Both the position numbers and the translations under genes were made by a program. The notes under the pieces are model-generated. The model was not told where the DNA came from. It ran no database searches and was given only the letters and a program-made list of their open reading frames with translations. Positions 8,015-16,934 of a DNA stretch of 63,132 nt are shown here, one piece after another. The stretch is taken from the NCBI GenBank assembly GCA_025356335.1, contig JANXUF010000106.1:1-63132 (forward strand), given 5' to 3'. Origin of the DNA: Actinomycetes bacterium. GTDB taxonomy: Bacteria; Actinomycetota; Acidimicrobiia; Acidimicrobiales; Ilumatobacteraceae. The stretch's first letter is position 1, and the number at the start of each line of letters is the position of its first letter.

Positions 8015-8167
8015 GCCACATGTTGGCAGAGCCGCCGTGGAGGACCGGGCCCGGGTCGACGATCATGGAGGCGATCGAGGTCGACGTAGCGGAGCGCCCG
8101 CATGTCGGCGTGCGGCATCTCATTCACGTCGCGCATCGTCATTCAGTACAATAAGCGGTGCGTTGAT

Positions 8168-8728
8168 TCACCAGCCGGTGGGGCGAACGAACGCAGCGGC
8201 CGGCCGCTGGAGCCATTGGGTGATGCGCATCACCAGGTCCATATCAGCGAGACGGGCCGTACGGAGATTGGTCAACCTGCTCGGTGTGCAGTCGAGGGTG
8301 TGCGCCAGGCGAGCCCAGGTCAGACAGCGTTCTCGGCGCTCGTTGTCGAGCTCGATGTAGAGCTCGTTCAAGTTCCATCGAAGCCGGCTGCCGGGTCCCG
8401 CTGCCGGCAGTCGGACATCGCCGACGTCGACGTCCGGACCAGTCAAGAATTCCTCCGGCGCACGACCGAGCCAACGCAACATGAACAGCGCGTACTGGCA
8501 CGAGATCGTTCCGCGCTTGTGCACCCTGACGACTGCGCCTGGACAGATGGCGTGATCCATCAGCTCCGCGTTCAGCGCGAACGACTGTTCATACAGCTCG
8601 ACCGCCACCTCGTTCCAGTCGAGCCCGCGCAGGCGACGTTCGTCGTCCAGGGCGGCGAAGAAGCTATCGCAGTCGAACACACGGAGATCGTCGATCTCGG
8701 TTCGTGAACTGCTCGTGCTGGTGACCAT
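8168..8728 (-). CDS. tandem helix-turn-helix DNA-binding protein
   Basis: A 186-residue protein with two similar modules. Module 1 (about residues 18-85) starts FFAALDDERRLRGLDWNEVA and module 2 (about 125-180) starts LYIELDNERRERCLTWARLA followed by LDCTPSRLTNLRT. Both resemble XRE-type helix-turn-helix units in which a short helix is followed by a recognition helix. I read it as a DNA-binding regulator with an internal duplication; no ligand domain is visible. A strong Shine-Dalgarno AGGAGG lies just upstream of the ATG at 8728, which fixes the start and excludes longer in-frame extensions. It is divergent from the tandem VOC gene and may control it. Confidence 0.75.
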   Translation of the reverse strand: MVTSTSSSRTEIDDLRVFDCDSFFAALDDERRLRGLDWNEVAVELYEQSFALNAELMDHAICPGAVVRVHKRGTISCQYALFMLRWLGRAPEEFLTGPDVDVGDVRLPAAGPGSRLRWNLNELYIELDNERRERCLTWARLAHTLDCTPSRLTNLRTARLADMDLVMRITQWLQRPAAAFVRPTGW

Positions 8729-8891
8729 CTGGTTCCTCCTCGGTAGTCTCGGCTGCGCGGCTCGATGATGAGCACACCGTAGATGCCGTTGAGGACATTT
8801 CATGTCCGGAACCCCGACATGTCGTGTCCTGTCCTGCTCGGCTCCGGTCGGGCGTGCTGGCCCAGCGTTGCCGGGATGGCAGACTCTGGTG

Positions 8892-9659
8892 GTGGCATCG
8901 ATCGAGCCCCCTCTCGAAATCGGCGCGGAGGCGACCTCGAAGCTCGTCGCTCTCTGCATCGACGCGAACGATCCGCCCGGCCTGGCGCGTTTCTGGGCCG
9001 TCGCGCTGGGCTGGGAGATAGACGACGAGACCGACGACGTGATCAGTCTCGTGCCGACGGATGACACGAGATTCCGGATCGACGTCGCGCCGGTGCCGGA
9101 ACGCAAGGGAGCCGGTCGGAATCGTCTCCATCTCGATCTGACAACGACGTCGCTCGATGACCGGCGGCAATCGGTCGCCTCGTTCGTCGAGCTCGGTGCC
9201 CGCCACATCGACATCGGTCAGCGTCCGGACGAGGGACATGTCGTGCTTGGCGATCCCGAAGGGAACGAGTTCTGCATCATCGAGCCTGGCAACAACTTTC
9301 TCGCCGGCTGCGGACGTCTCGGATCGATCACGTGCGACGGGACACGGGACGTCGGGTACTTCTGGAGCGAGGTACTGGGGTGGCCGTTGGTCTGGGACCA
9401 CGACGAGGAAACCGCGATCCGTGCGCCGGATGGCACCGGTCCGCTCATCACTTGGGGTGGCCCGCCGCTTTCTCCGAAGATCGGCAAGAACCGGCTGCAC
9501 CTCGACATCGCCCCCTCAGCGCACGTCGATCAGCAAGCGGAGGTCGACCGTCTCGTCTCGCTCGGGGCGACCCGCATCGACATCGGCCAGGGCGACGTCG
9601 ATTGGGTCGTCATGGCCGATCCGGACGGCAACGAGTTTTGCGTCTTGACCCCTCGATAG
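8892..9659 (+). CDS. tandem VOC (glyoxalase-fold) protein
   Basis: Two vicinal-oxygen-chelate domains. Domain 1 begins TSKLVALCIDANDPPGLARFW and ends GDPEGNEFCIIEP; domain 2 begins at about residue 135 and ends ADPDGNEFCVLTP. The paired DPxGNEFC ends are diagnostic of glyoxalase-like subfamily 6 proteins common in actinobacteria. Such proteins bind or modify small hydrophobic or electrophilic compounds; some confer resistance, others are only binding proteins. I place the start at the GTG at 8892; an in-frame ATG at 8802 would add 30 residues that look unlike protein sequence. The divergent HTH gene is a likely regulator. Confidence 0.8.
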   Translation: MASIEPPLEIGAEATSKLVALCIDANDPPGLARFWAVALGWEIDDETDDVISLVPTDDTRFRIDVAPVPERKGAGRNRLHLDLTTTSLDDRRQSVASFVELGARHIDIGQRPDEGHVVLGDPEGNEFCIIEPGNNFLAGCGRLGSITCDGTRDVGYFWSEVLGWPLVWDHDEETAIRAPDGTGPLITWGGPPLSPKIGKNRLHLDIAPSAHVDQQAEVDRLVSLGATRIDIGQGDVDWVVMADPDGNEFCVLTPR

Positions 9660-9760
9660 CCGCTCTGTGGTCCGATCGTGACGAGCCCAGGGCGTGCAGC
9701 CGACACGCGACCGGTCGACCGGGTTCGATGCCGGCTGCGTGGCAGCGTCAAACTGCGGTG

Positions 9761-10402
9761 ATGGCAGACGGCCAGCATCGCCTCGATCCTCATGACCGGT
9801 TCCCGAAAGGTTTCTTCGACCGCATCGATCCCGGCGACGACGCCACGTTCTATTCCTTCGAACGCTTCGTCACCCATATCGACGACGGAGCCATCGTTGC
9901 GGTCGGCGAGCTGTACCGAACACTCGGTCTGCGACGACAGGTACTCGACATCATGTCGTCGTGGATCTCCCACTTCCTCGATCAGCCGGAGGAACTCGTC
10001 GTCCTCGGGATGAACGAACGGGAGTTGCGCGCCAACCCGATGGCCACGGCGAGCGTCGTCCACGACCTCAACCTCGATCCGCGCCTGCCGTTCCCCGACG
10101 ACCGCTTCGACGCCGTCACGTGCTGCGTGTCGATCGACTACCTCACCCGCCCGATCGACGTCCTCGCCGACGCTGCGAGAGTGGTTCGCCCCGGCGGTCT
10201 CGTCGTCTGCACCTTCTCCAACCGCTGCTTCCCCACCAAAGCAATCCGGGGATGGCTGTCGCTGACCGAGCCGATGCGGCGCGACCTCGTCGCCACGTAC
10301 TTCAGCGTCACCGAGGCGTACGAGCCCGCCGAGCAGCGCCGCTGCACGCCGCCAGACTCGCGCCGCGACCCGCTCGACGCAGTGTGGGCGACCGTGCGAT
10401 AA
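9761..10402 (+). CDS. SAM-dependent methyltransferase-like protein (class I fold)
   Basis: About 213 residues. The block DPRLPFPDDRFDAVTCCVSIDYLTRP (split at residues 108-133) followed by LADAARVVRPGGLVVCTFSNRCFP matches motifs IV-VI of class I methyltransferases: acidic loop, FDAV strand and RPGG turn. The usual motif I glycine loop is replaced by VLDIMSSWISHFL, a variant also seen in a conserved family annotated only as methyltransferase-domain proteins. It may be a methyltransferase or an inactive relative; substrate unknown. The C-terminal ERR...DPLDAVWAT is conserved in that family. It follows the VOC gene in the same orientation. Confidence 0.75.
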   Translation: MADGQHRLDPHDRFPKGFFDRIDPGDDATFYSFERFVTHIDDGAIVAVGELYRTLGLRRQVLDIMSSWISHFLDQPEELVVLGMNERELRANPMATASVVHDLNLDPRLPFPDDRFDAVTCCVSIDYLTRPIDVLADAARVVRPGGLVVCTFSNRCFPTKAIRGWLSLTEPMRRDLVATYFSVTEAYEPAEQRRCTPPDSRRDPLDAVWATVR

Positions 10403-10472
10403 CCGAGCAGGCGCGCTCACTGGATCCAGTTCGAACCGGCGTCAGAATCGGAGCTGCAGATCCCGTCGCCTC

Positions 10473-10573
10473 GCGGTCACGCCCACACCGCCACCGCGGA
10501 ATCCTCGTGACCGAGCTTCACCGTCCGCCGCCAGCGGTCACGCACACACCGCCCTCACGGAATCCTCGTGACC
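10473..10573. repeat. two copies of a 40-bp palindrome-ended element
   Basis: The copies lie at 10473-10512 and 10534-10573 and differ at about five positions. Each is bounded by GGTCACG and CGTGACC, which are reverse complements, so each can fold as a hairpin with a 24-nt loop. They sit in the 388-bp gap between the methyltransferase and the ArsR gene. I see no gene in the rest of that gap. They resemble REP-type elements in structure; other copies elsewhere in the genome cannot be checked here. Confidence 0.75.
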
Positions 10574-10754
10574 ACGAGGCGACGAAGGGCCTGCTGTTGA
10601 CCCGGTTGAGGAGTCGGGCTGTTCGCGGAGACACTCGCCCGTTCCCTGATCTCGTACGGCAGCGAGCGATCACAACGACGCTGCGATCGTTCTGGGGGCC
10701 GGTCGGTGATCGACCAGGCGCTCGCGTTCTGCGGCCGACGCAGGCGGAGCGCCC

Positions 10755-10784
10755 TTGACATTCAACTGTTTGATTGAATAAGAT
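10755..10784 (+). promoter_or_regulatory. promoter and ArsR-type operator of the arsR-AHSA1 pair
   Basis: A consensus -35 TTGACA (10755-10760) and a -10 TAAGAT (10779-10784) are 18 bp apart. The spacer is filled by the inverted repeat ATTCAA-N8-TTGAAT (10760-10779), a good ArsR-type operator. The expected transcription start falls at or next to the A of the ATG at 10791, so the mRNA is probably leaderless. Confidence 0.75.
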
Positions 10785-10790
10785 ACGTTT

Positions 10791-11144
10791 ATGCCGATCG
10801 TCGCTGCACGTCATTTGGACACCGTTTTCAGCGCGCTCGGCGATCCCGTTCGATTGGCCATCGTCGAAAACCTCAGCACGAGCACGAGCGGTCACGCCAT
10901 GGTCAACGATCTTGCGGCGCTCTTCCCGATCTCGCTGCAGGCGGTGTCCAAGCACATCAAGGTGCTCGAGGCCGCAGGTGTGGTGAGCCAAGGACGCGAC
11001 GGCCGTCATCGACCGGTCAGCCTCGTTCAGAGCAGCATCTCGACGGCGTCGGACTGGCTCGACGATCGGACTCGCCAATTGGAGGCCCGCTACGCCCGCC
11101 TCGATCACGTACTTGCCAACATCCACGAAGGGACCCGATCATGA
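10791..11144 (+). CDS. ArsR-family transcriptional regulator
   Basis: A 117-residue winged-helix regulator. LDTVFSALGDPVRLAIVENL is the family's first helix block and ISLQAVSKHIKVLEAAGVVS is the recognition helix with wing. There are no CxC or other metal-ligand cysteines, so it is of the non-metal ArsR type that is regularly paired with an AHSA1/SRPBCC gene, as here. It likely represses its own operon through the inverted repeat in the promoter spacer. Its stop overlaps the start of the next gene by four bases (ATGA), showing translational coupling. The natural inducer is unknown. Confidence 0.9.
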   Translation: MPIVAARHLDTVFSALGDPVRLAIVENLSTSTSGHAMVNDLAALFPISLQAVSKHIKVLEAAGVVSQGRDGRHRPVSLVQSSISTASDWLDDRTRQLEARYARLDHVLANIHEGTRS

Positions 11145-11623
11145 CCACCAGCCACCCCACACTCCACGCTCGCGTCGGCGAGATGTCGCTGTCGTTCTCG
11201 CGAGAATTCGACGCTCCCGCTGCGGTCGTGTTCCGCGCCCACACCGAACAGTCGCTGTTCGTGCAATGGATGGGGCCGCACGGCACGACCTGTCAGGTCG
11301 ATCGCTTCGACGCGGCGACGGGCGGCGCTTTCCGATACACCATCGGCGCAGGAGCGGCGACGTTCACGTTCTTCGGCTCGTACCACGAGGTCGTCGCACC
11401 GCACCGCATCGTGCACACCTGGGAGTTCGAGGGCGAACCTGGTCGCCCGACGCTGGAATCGCTCGCATTCACCGACATCACGGACGGTCGCTGTCGACTC
11501 GACGGCCTGTCGGTCTACACATCGTTGGAGCAATGCGAGGAAATGCTCGCGCTCGATCAGAGCGGCGAAGGCATGGACGAGAACTTCGGACGCTTGGACC
11601 AACTCCTCACCAGCACGTCGTAG
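11141..11623 (+). CDS. AHSA1-type SRPBCC protein
   Basis: A 160-residue protein of the Aha1-C/SRPBCC-like family. The opening LSFSREFDAPAAVVFRAHTE and the later WMGPHGTTCQVDRFDAATGGAFRYTI are the standard blocks, and the size matches family members. Most stand-alone members are of unknown function but bind small ligands in a helix-grip pocket. It is translationally coupled to the ArsR gene upstream; such ArsR-AHSA1 pairs are widespread in actinobacteria and likely respond to a common ligand. Confidence 0.9.
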   Translation: MTTSHPTLHARVGEMSLSFSREFDAPAAVVFRAHTEQSLFVQWMGPHGTTCQVDRFDAATGGAFRYTIGAGAATFTFFGSYHEVVAPHRIVHTWEFEGEPGRPTLESLAFTDITDGRCRLDGLSVYTSLEQCEEMLALDQSGEGMDENFGRLDQLLTSTS

Positions 11624-11754
11624 ACCTGCCGCATCACGACGCTCACTCTCATGCTCATGCGGGCCCGATCGTTCAGGCGCGGGCGGGTGTGGTGATTCGT
11701 TCCTCCCTCGGCGTTCGGGGCATGCTAGAGATTCTCACGAGTCCGAGGAACACA

Positions 11755-12492
11755 ATGACGCAGCGCACCGATGTCACGATCACGACCTCCGATGGGACCT
11801 GCCCGGCGGTCGTCGTCGCACCTGACGGCGAAGGAGCATGGCCGGCGGTGATCATGTTCATGGATGCCGGCGGCGTCCGTCCGGCGCTGATCCAGATGGC
11901 AGAGCATTTGGCAGGGCTGGGTTATGTCACGCTGCTGCCCGAGTTGTACTACCGGCACGGGACGTATGAACCGTTCAACTTCGCAACTGCCTTCGGCGAC
12001 CCCGACGAACGCAACCGCTTGATGTCGATGGTCGCCAGTGTCACCAAGGAAATGGCAGCGGCCGACGCCGGCGCGTTCCTCGACTTCCTGTCCGGTCATG
12101 CGCAGGTTGCCGGCACGAAGGTCGGATCGACCGGCTACTGCATGGGCGGAGGGCTGTCGCTCACCGCCGCTGCGCATCACCCTGACCGCATCGTCGCTGC
12201 AGCCTCGTTCCACGGAGGCCGGCTGGCGACCGATTCGCCGGACAGCCCGCATCTCGTCGTCGGCAACATCACCGGCAGGGTCTACGTGGCCGGGGCTCAG
12301 AACGACGCCTCGTTCCCTGCCGAACAGGCGGCACACCTGGAGCAGGCGCTGACCGAAGCCGGTGTCGACCACACGATCGAGACCTACCCTGCACTCCACG
12401 GATTCGCCGTCCCCGACAATCCGACGTACGACGCCGAGGCTGCGGCACGTCATTGGCTGGCGCTCGACCAGCTCTTCGGAGCGATGCTCTAG
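11755..12492 (+). CDS. dienelactone hydrolase-family protein
   Basis: A 245-residue alpha/beta hydrolase of the dienelactone hydrolase type, normal in length. The nucleophile elbow is GYCMGGG (Cys129), and Asp184 (GAQND) and His215 (LHGF) complete the Cys-Asp-His triad used by this family instead of Ser-Asp-His. It would hydrolyse lactones or thioesters in the cytoplasm; the natural substrate is unknown. The start ATG at 11755 is preceded by GAGGAA. It lies 131 bp after the AHSA1 gene, so it may have its own promoter. Confidence 0.9.
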   Translation: MTQRTDVTITTSDGTCPAVVVAPDGEGAWPAVIMFMDAGGVRPALIQMAEHLAGLGYVTLLPELYYRHGTYEPFNFATAFGDPDERNRLMSMVASVTKEMAAADAGAFLDFLSGHAQVAGTKVGSTGYCMGGGLSLTAAAHHPDRIVAAASFHGGRLATDSPDSPHLVVGNITGRVYVAGAQNDASFPAEQAAHLEQALTEAGVDHTIETYPALHGFAVPDNPTYDAEAAARHWLALDQLFGAML

Positions 12493-12602
12493 CGGAGCCG
12501 TAGCAGCGGAACTCGATCCAGCAGTGATGACAGCGCTGAGTCACAGTGCCGTCCGACGACCTTGCCGACGGGTTATCGATGGCCGTGTTCCGATCGACGA
12601 GG

Positions 12603-13721
12603 TCAGGTCAATCGCTTGATCGCATGGATCTCGCCGTCGTCGATCTTGCCTGACGGTTCGTAGCCTCGGGCCCGGTACATGGGTGCAGGGGAACCGGGAC
12701 CTTCGACCCAGGACACCTCGATGGCTGTCGCCCCGTGGTCACTGCAACAGTGCTCGAACAGGTCGAGGGCGGCCGAGCCGATGCCTCGCCTTTGGTGCAT
12801 CCGGTCGATCAGCAACCGCCACAGGTACGGGTTCGGATGAGCGTCGGTCTGCTCCGCCGCCATGATGAAGCCGACGACCTCCCCATCGGCCTCGATAGCT
12901 CGGAACCAAGGCACGAGTGCAACTCCGTTGCACAACGGAGGCAGCAGAGCGTCCCGGAAGTTGGCGAGCATGCTCGACACGAAGCGTTCTTGGGACTTGT
13001 GGGTGGCCAACGCGCCGACCGCCAGCCGGTTGGTTTCGGTGACCGGCACCAGTTCGACGCGGCCGGGTCGGTGCCGGGGGCGGTCGCACCACGCATCCCA
13101 GTCGGCGCGTGTCATGCCGTACAGCATGTCGTCCGAACATTCGTCCCCGACCCAGAACGACGTGCGTGTCATTCCTTCGAAGATCAACCCGCACGCCTCC
13201 AACACTCTGGCAGACGGCGGATTGTCGGGATGCAGCGATGACTCGATCCGGCGCACGCCGACGTCGGTGAACAGGTAGTGGACGAGGGCTCGGGCGGCCT
13301 CGGCGGCGTAGCCGCGGCCCCAGTGGTCGGGATGGAAGGTGTAACCGAAATAGCCGGAGCGGCCGCCCCAGCGGAGCTCGACGATCACGTCGCCGAGGAT
13401 CCGGCCCGGCGCTGCGGCGTCGACCACCGTGATGGTCCACCCAGCACCCTCGACGGGTCCGTCCATTGCTGCCGCCCCGGCCATCGACCTCTCTGCGCGC
13501 TCTCGCGTATACGGCATCTCCCAGTCCTGATAGCGGGCAACCTCGGGGAGGCTGCGACGCTCGTAAGCAGCCTCGGCATCGCTGAGGCGTGGCGGCCGCA
13601 GGATCAGCCGCTCCGTGCGGATCGGTTCGAAACTCACGACGTAGACCGTAGTCGGCGAAGCCCGTGACCGAGCGGGAGGTTTCCCGAGCAGCGGCGCGTT
13701 CATAGCTCGATCCCGCACCAA
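12603..13721 (-). CDS. double GNAT acetyltransferase (fusion of two domains)
   Basis: A 372-residue chain with two complete GNAT domains. Domain 1 (about residues 33-205) is of the RimJ/RimL type: IRTERLILRPPRLSDAEA, GYFGYTFHPDHWGRGYAAEAARALV and SSLHPDNPPSARVLEACGL. Domain 2 (about 222-372) has LLIDRMHQRRGIGSAALDL with the Q/RxxGxG/A acetyl-CoA motif and ends MYRARGYEPSG. Either could acetylate small molecules or protein N-termini; the fusion suggests related substrates. The first ATG at 13721 and a second at 13703 are both possible. The gene is monocistronic. Confidence 0.85.
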   Translation of the reverse strand: MVRDRAMNAPLLGKPPARSRASPTTVYVVSFEPIRTERLILRPPRLSDAEAAYERRSLPEVARYQDWEMPYTRERAERSMAGAAAMDGPVEGAGWTITVVDAAAPGRILGDVIVELRWGGRSGYFGYTFHPDHWGRGYAAEAARALVHYLFTDVGVRRIESSLHPDNPPSARVLEACGLIFEGMTRTSFWVGDECSDDMLYGMTRADWDAWCDRPRHRPGRVELVPVTETNRLAVGALATHKSQERFVSSMLANFRDALLPPLCNGVALVPWFRAIEADGEVVGFIMAAEQTDAHPNPYLWRLLIDRMHQRRGIGSAALDLFEHCCSDHGATAIEVSWVEGPGSPAPMYRARGYEPSGKIDDGEIHAIKRLT

Positions 13722-13762
13722 TTCCTGAGTTTCCTCCCGGGCTCACGGATCCTGCCGGTCAC

Positions 13763-14095
13763 ATGGTTCGATCGAACCCGCCCACCGAAATCGATCGTGT
13801 TCCCGAGCTCCTCGCTCCGGGCAACTGCACCCGGCGGAAGTGGGGCGAGCCCGTTCTGCTTCCGACGGGGATCGAGGTGCGCTTGACTGCCCCTGGGCAT
13901 GAGAGCGAACGGTCCTTCGTTCTAATTGGTCCGTTCATCGACCTTGCCGACACTCGACGCCAGCAGTTTCCGTGCCTGGATGCGTTCAGACCGGCGCTGG
14001 TTTCGGCGGTGCCGAAATTCGCCGTGCAGATCTTCGCAGCGGTCGTCGCCGCCGGCGGAACTACATTCGAAACATCGAACGGCCCCGCACTGTAG
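13763..14095 (+). CDS. possible small hypothetical protein
   Basis: An open frame of 110 residues fills most of the 404-bp gap between the double GNAT gene and the broken Ddn-like gene. I do not recognise it. The third codon position is less GC-rich than in neighbouring genes, there is no clear ribosome-binding site, and the reverse strand is open too, so it may be non-coding. A feature in its favour is the fairly protein-like middle (GIEVRLTAPGHESERSFVLI). Confidence 0.3.
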   Translation: MVRSNPPTEIDRVPELLAPGNCTRRKWGEPVLLPTGIEVRLTAPGHESERSFVLIGPFIDLADTRRQQFPCLDAFRPALVSAVPKFAVQIFAAVVAAGGTTFETSNGPAL

Positions 14096-14125
14096 TGGGA
14101 TCGATACATTTCCGAGGAGGCATTC

Positions 14126-14548
14126 ATGAGCCCTGACGTTGCCCGAGCCCTCGCCATCGACGATGCGTCGACAACGGAGGATCGCACCATCGACATCACC
14201 ACCATCGGTCGGCGATCGGGCGAGCCCTCCAGGATCGAGATCGTGTTTTACCGATGACACGATGATTTTTATCTGAGCGGCATCCCCGCGCCGACGACGC
14301 GCGATTGGCTCGCCAACCTCGCCGCGCACCGGAGGTTCACCTTCCACCTCAAGCACGGTGTCGCCGCAGACCTGCCTGCGACAGCCGTCGTCATCACCGA
14401 TCCCGCAGAACGCCGACGCGTCCTTGCCGAGCTCGTCGACCAGTTCAACCGCCGGCAGGGCCTCGACAGCCCGTGGCCGAAAGCGGTGCTCGATGAGTGG
14501 GTCGAGCGCAGCCCCCTCGCAAAGGTCAACATCCTCACGACCGATTGA
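14126..14548 (+). pseudogene. deazaflavin-dependent nitroreductase (Ddn) family gene with an in-frame TGA
   Basis: The frame gives a normal 140-residue Ddn-like protein apart from one TGA at 14255-14257 (codon 44). Before it the frame reads TIDITTIGRRSGEPSRIEIV FYR, and after it HDDFYLSGIPAPTTRDWLAN followed by AHRRFTFHLKHG, all classic for this split-barrel family. A strong ribosome-binding site GAGGAGG (14114-14120) still precedes the ATG. The stop falls in a surface turn where members commonly have one or two hydrophilic residues. A recent nonsense mutation, a sequencing error, or TGA read-through are all possible; the rest of the gene shows no decay. Confidence 0.8.
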
Positions 14549-14732
14549 CGTCGTGGCAATTCTCTCGCCTGGCCACACTCTCCGACAGACTCGAGGGTTG
14601 AGATCCATTTCCCGGATCGGCCCCTCGGCCCGCTCGTACTCTGCGCGCCGGTGGCATGGCGGCGGTGCTGTGCCGCGTTCATCATCGGGTACCGCACGCA
14701 CCAAGTCGCCATTGCCGCAGCGTGACCTGGCG

Positions 14733-16934
14733 TCAGAGAAGGTGTCGATCGCGGGCGGCTTGCACTGCGCTCTTGCGGTCGCTGACGTCGAGCTTGCGGA
14801 AGATCGCATTGGCATGCGTCTTGACCGTGTTCATCGACACGTACAGGGCTGCAGCGATGTCTCGCTGTGACAGCTTCGTCGGCAGGTAGCGCAACACGGC
14901 GAGCTCCCGTTCGGTGAGCCGCACCCTATGGGAGCCCGCCGTGTCCGTCGACGGCGATCGCAAATGGTGCCGGGACTCGACACGAGCCAGATGGCGCCCG
15001 GCAATCCCTGGGTCGATGCAGCGTTCGATCCTCGCTCGTGCTTCGACGATCAGCGCCGTCCCGGAGTCATCTCCGAGATCGAGCAGCGTGTCGCCGCACG
15101 TCATCAGGACGTAAGCGAGACCCAGGTCGGTGGTTGCCCGGCGACCGATCTCCAGCGCTTGGGTCACGTCGGCGCGAGCCTCGTCCGGGTCGGTTTGTGT
15201 ATGTCCGCGGATCGCAAAGGCCGGGGCGACACCGTGATAGTTCGCCAGACCGAACGATGCGGCGACGGCGACTGCCTCGACCGCCGCTGCGTGGGCGGTG
15301 GCGTTGTCGCCGTGCTCGACTTCGTCGATCGCGACGTAGATGAGCGTGAGAACGTGCGCCGTCATCCGCTGCTCGGCTTTGCATCTGCCGAGCGCGACAG
15401 TGAGCGCCAGGCGGGCATCAGCGTGCATGCCGGCCCATGTGTAGGCCGCGCCGACGGCGGTAGCCAGCTCTGCCGGCCGCTGCCAAAGGTCGCCGCTCGC
15501 GGAGGCGAGTTGTGCGCAGTCGAGCGCCGTGGCGATGTCGCCGCTACCGAGCGCGAGGTTGATTCGCAAAGGTGCAGCGATCAGCGGATCAAACGAGGGT
15601 GGGGCCACGTCCATGGCGATCCCGAGCCAATGCTGTGCGGATTCGTACCGGCTCGACAGGTACTCGCACCATCCCCACCCCAACGCGCAGGCGGTATCGG
15701 TGGTCGCAGCATCGCGGGCCTGCTCGAGGAACCCGCGCAACGTGCGGATCTGTCCGCGTCCGAGCAGATCCGGGCCGACGGAATACATCAGCTGGATCGC
15801 TCCGGGGATGTCGCCGGCGGCAAAGCGGTGAACGACTGCTTGGTGAGAGTCGCCATTGGCTGCGAACCACTCAGCGGCCCGGCAGTGGAGTTCGGGCAGC
15901 CGGGTGGGAATGGTTCGGCGTGCTTCGAGCAGAAGAAGGTCACGGAGGAGGTGGTGGTAGCGGAACCACTCACCGGTGCTGTCGAGTCGAACGATGAGCT
16001 GGTTCCGGTTGGCGACGTCAGCCAGCCAACCGGTGCCATCAACCGAACCGGTCACAGCATCGATCAGACGACCCGTCAAGTGATCGAGCACGGCCGTTTC
16101 GAGAAGGCGCTGGCGGTCACCGGCGCTCATCGCGTCGAGCAACTCATCACTCAGGTAGCCGACGACAAGCTGATCATCACCACGAAAGGCTTCAACGAAT
16201 TGGTTCGGGTCGGCGGCACGTTCCAGCGAGAGCCCGGCCAGGACGAGCCCTGCAGCCCACCCTTCGGTTCGCGAACAGAGGTCGTCGAGTCGTTGCGCGG
16301 ACAGCGCTCCCGCCGAGGCCCCGAGCAGTGCCGTGGCCTCGCCGGTGTCGAACCGGAGATCATCGGCGCGGACCTCATCGAGCCGGTTGCGCACACGCAT
16401 CCGCCCGAGCCGAAATGGCGGATCAACCCGGGTGCAGATGACGACTGTCAGTTGCGGCGGGCACAGGTCGATGAGACGTTCCACGCCGCGGTGCACGCGA
16501 CCGCTGTCGATCAGGTGGTAATCGTCGATCACGACGATCAAGGGTTCGCTGACATCGATGACGGCGTTGACGATCGCCGACACGACGACCCGCTCGTCAC
16601 CCTGCGCGCCGATCACCAGCGGCCCGACAGTCGAGCGGACCTCCGGTCGGCATCGTCCGATCGCCGCAACGAGCGACGACCAAAAGCTCACGGGATCAGA
16701 ATCGCTCGCCTCGATCTGCAGCCAGGCGACGGGCCGGTCCTGCCCGAGCGCCCACGCTGCGACCAAGGTCGACTTCCCAGATCCCGCCGGTGCGCTGACC
16801 AGAATAAGAGGAATCGACTTGGCCAGAGCGTTGCTCAGGAGGGATCCCAACCGGGGTCGCTCCACCAGACGAATCGGCGACGCCGGCGGCCGCAGTTTGG
16901 TCGCCGCCATCCCCAACTCATGATCGCCGTTCAT
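14733..16934 (-). CDS. MalT-like LuxR-family ATP-binding transcriptional regulator
   Basis: A 733-residue regulator. Residues 1-60 carry the domain entry LRPPASPIRLVERPRL and Walker A SAPAGSGKST (47-56). VIDDYHLID is the Walker B-like segment, with STAND-type ATPase features. A long helical middle of TPR-like repeats follows (about 340-660), and the C-terminal LuxR helix-turn-helix is LTERELAVLRYLPTKLSQRD followed by VSMNTVKTHANAIFRKLDV. These large regulators are activators that oligomerise on binding ATP and an inducer. The target is unknown; the nearest candidate is the divergent small-protein/ABC operon 258 bp away. The intervening gap shows no strong features. Confidence 0.9.
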   Translation of the reverse strand: MNGDHELGMAATKLRPPASPIRLVERPRLGSLLSNALAKSIPLILVSAPAGSGKSTLVAAWALGQDRPVAWLQIEASDSDPVSFWSSLVAAIGRCRPEVRSTVGPLVIGAQGDERVVVSAIVNAVIDVSEPLIVVIDDYHLIDSGRVHRGVERLIDLCPPQLTVVICTRVDPPFRLGRMRVRNRLDEVRADDLRFDTGEATALLGASAGALSAQRLDDLCSRTEGWAAGLVLAGLSLERAADPNQFVEAFRGDDQLVVGYLSDELLDAMSAGDRQRLLETAVLDHLTGRLIDAVTGSVDGTGWLADVANRNQLIVRLDSTGEWFRYHHLLRDLLLLEARRTIPTRLPELHCRAAEWFAANGDSHQAVVHRFAAGDIPGAIQLMYSVGPDLLGRGQIRTLRGFLEQARDAATTDTACALGWGWCEYLSSRYESAQHWLGIAMDVAPPSFDPLIAAPLRINLALGSGDIATALDCAQLASASGDLWQRPAELATAVGAAYTWAGMHADARLALTVALGRCKAEQRMTAHVLTLIYVAIDEVEHGDNATAHAAAVEAVAVAASFGLANYHGVAPAFAIRGHTQTDPDEARADVTQALEIGRRATTDLGLAYVLMTCGDTLLDLGDDSGTALIVEARARIERCIDPGIAGRHLARVESRHHLRSPSTDTAGSHRVRLTERELAVLRYLPTKLSQRDIAAALYVSMNTVKTHANAIFRKLDVSDRKSAVQAARDRHLL

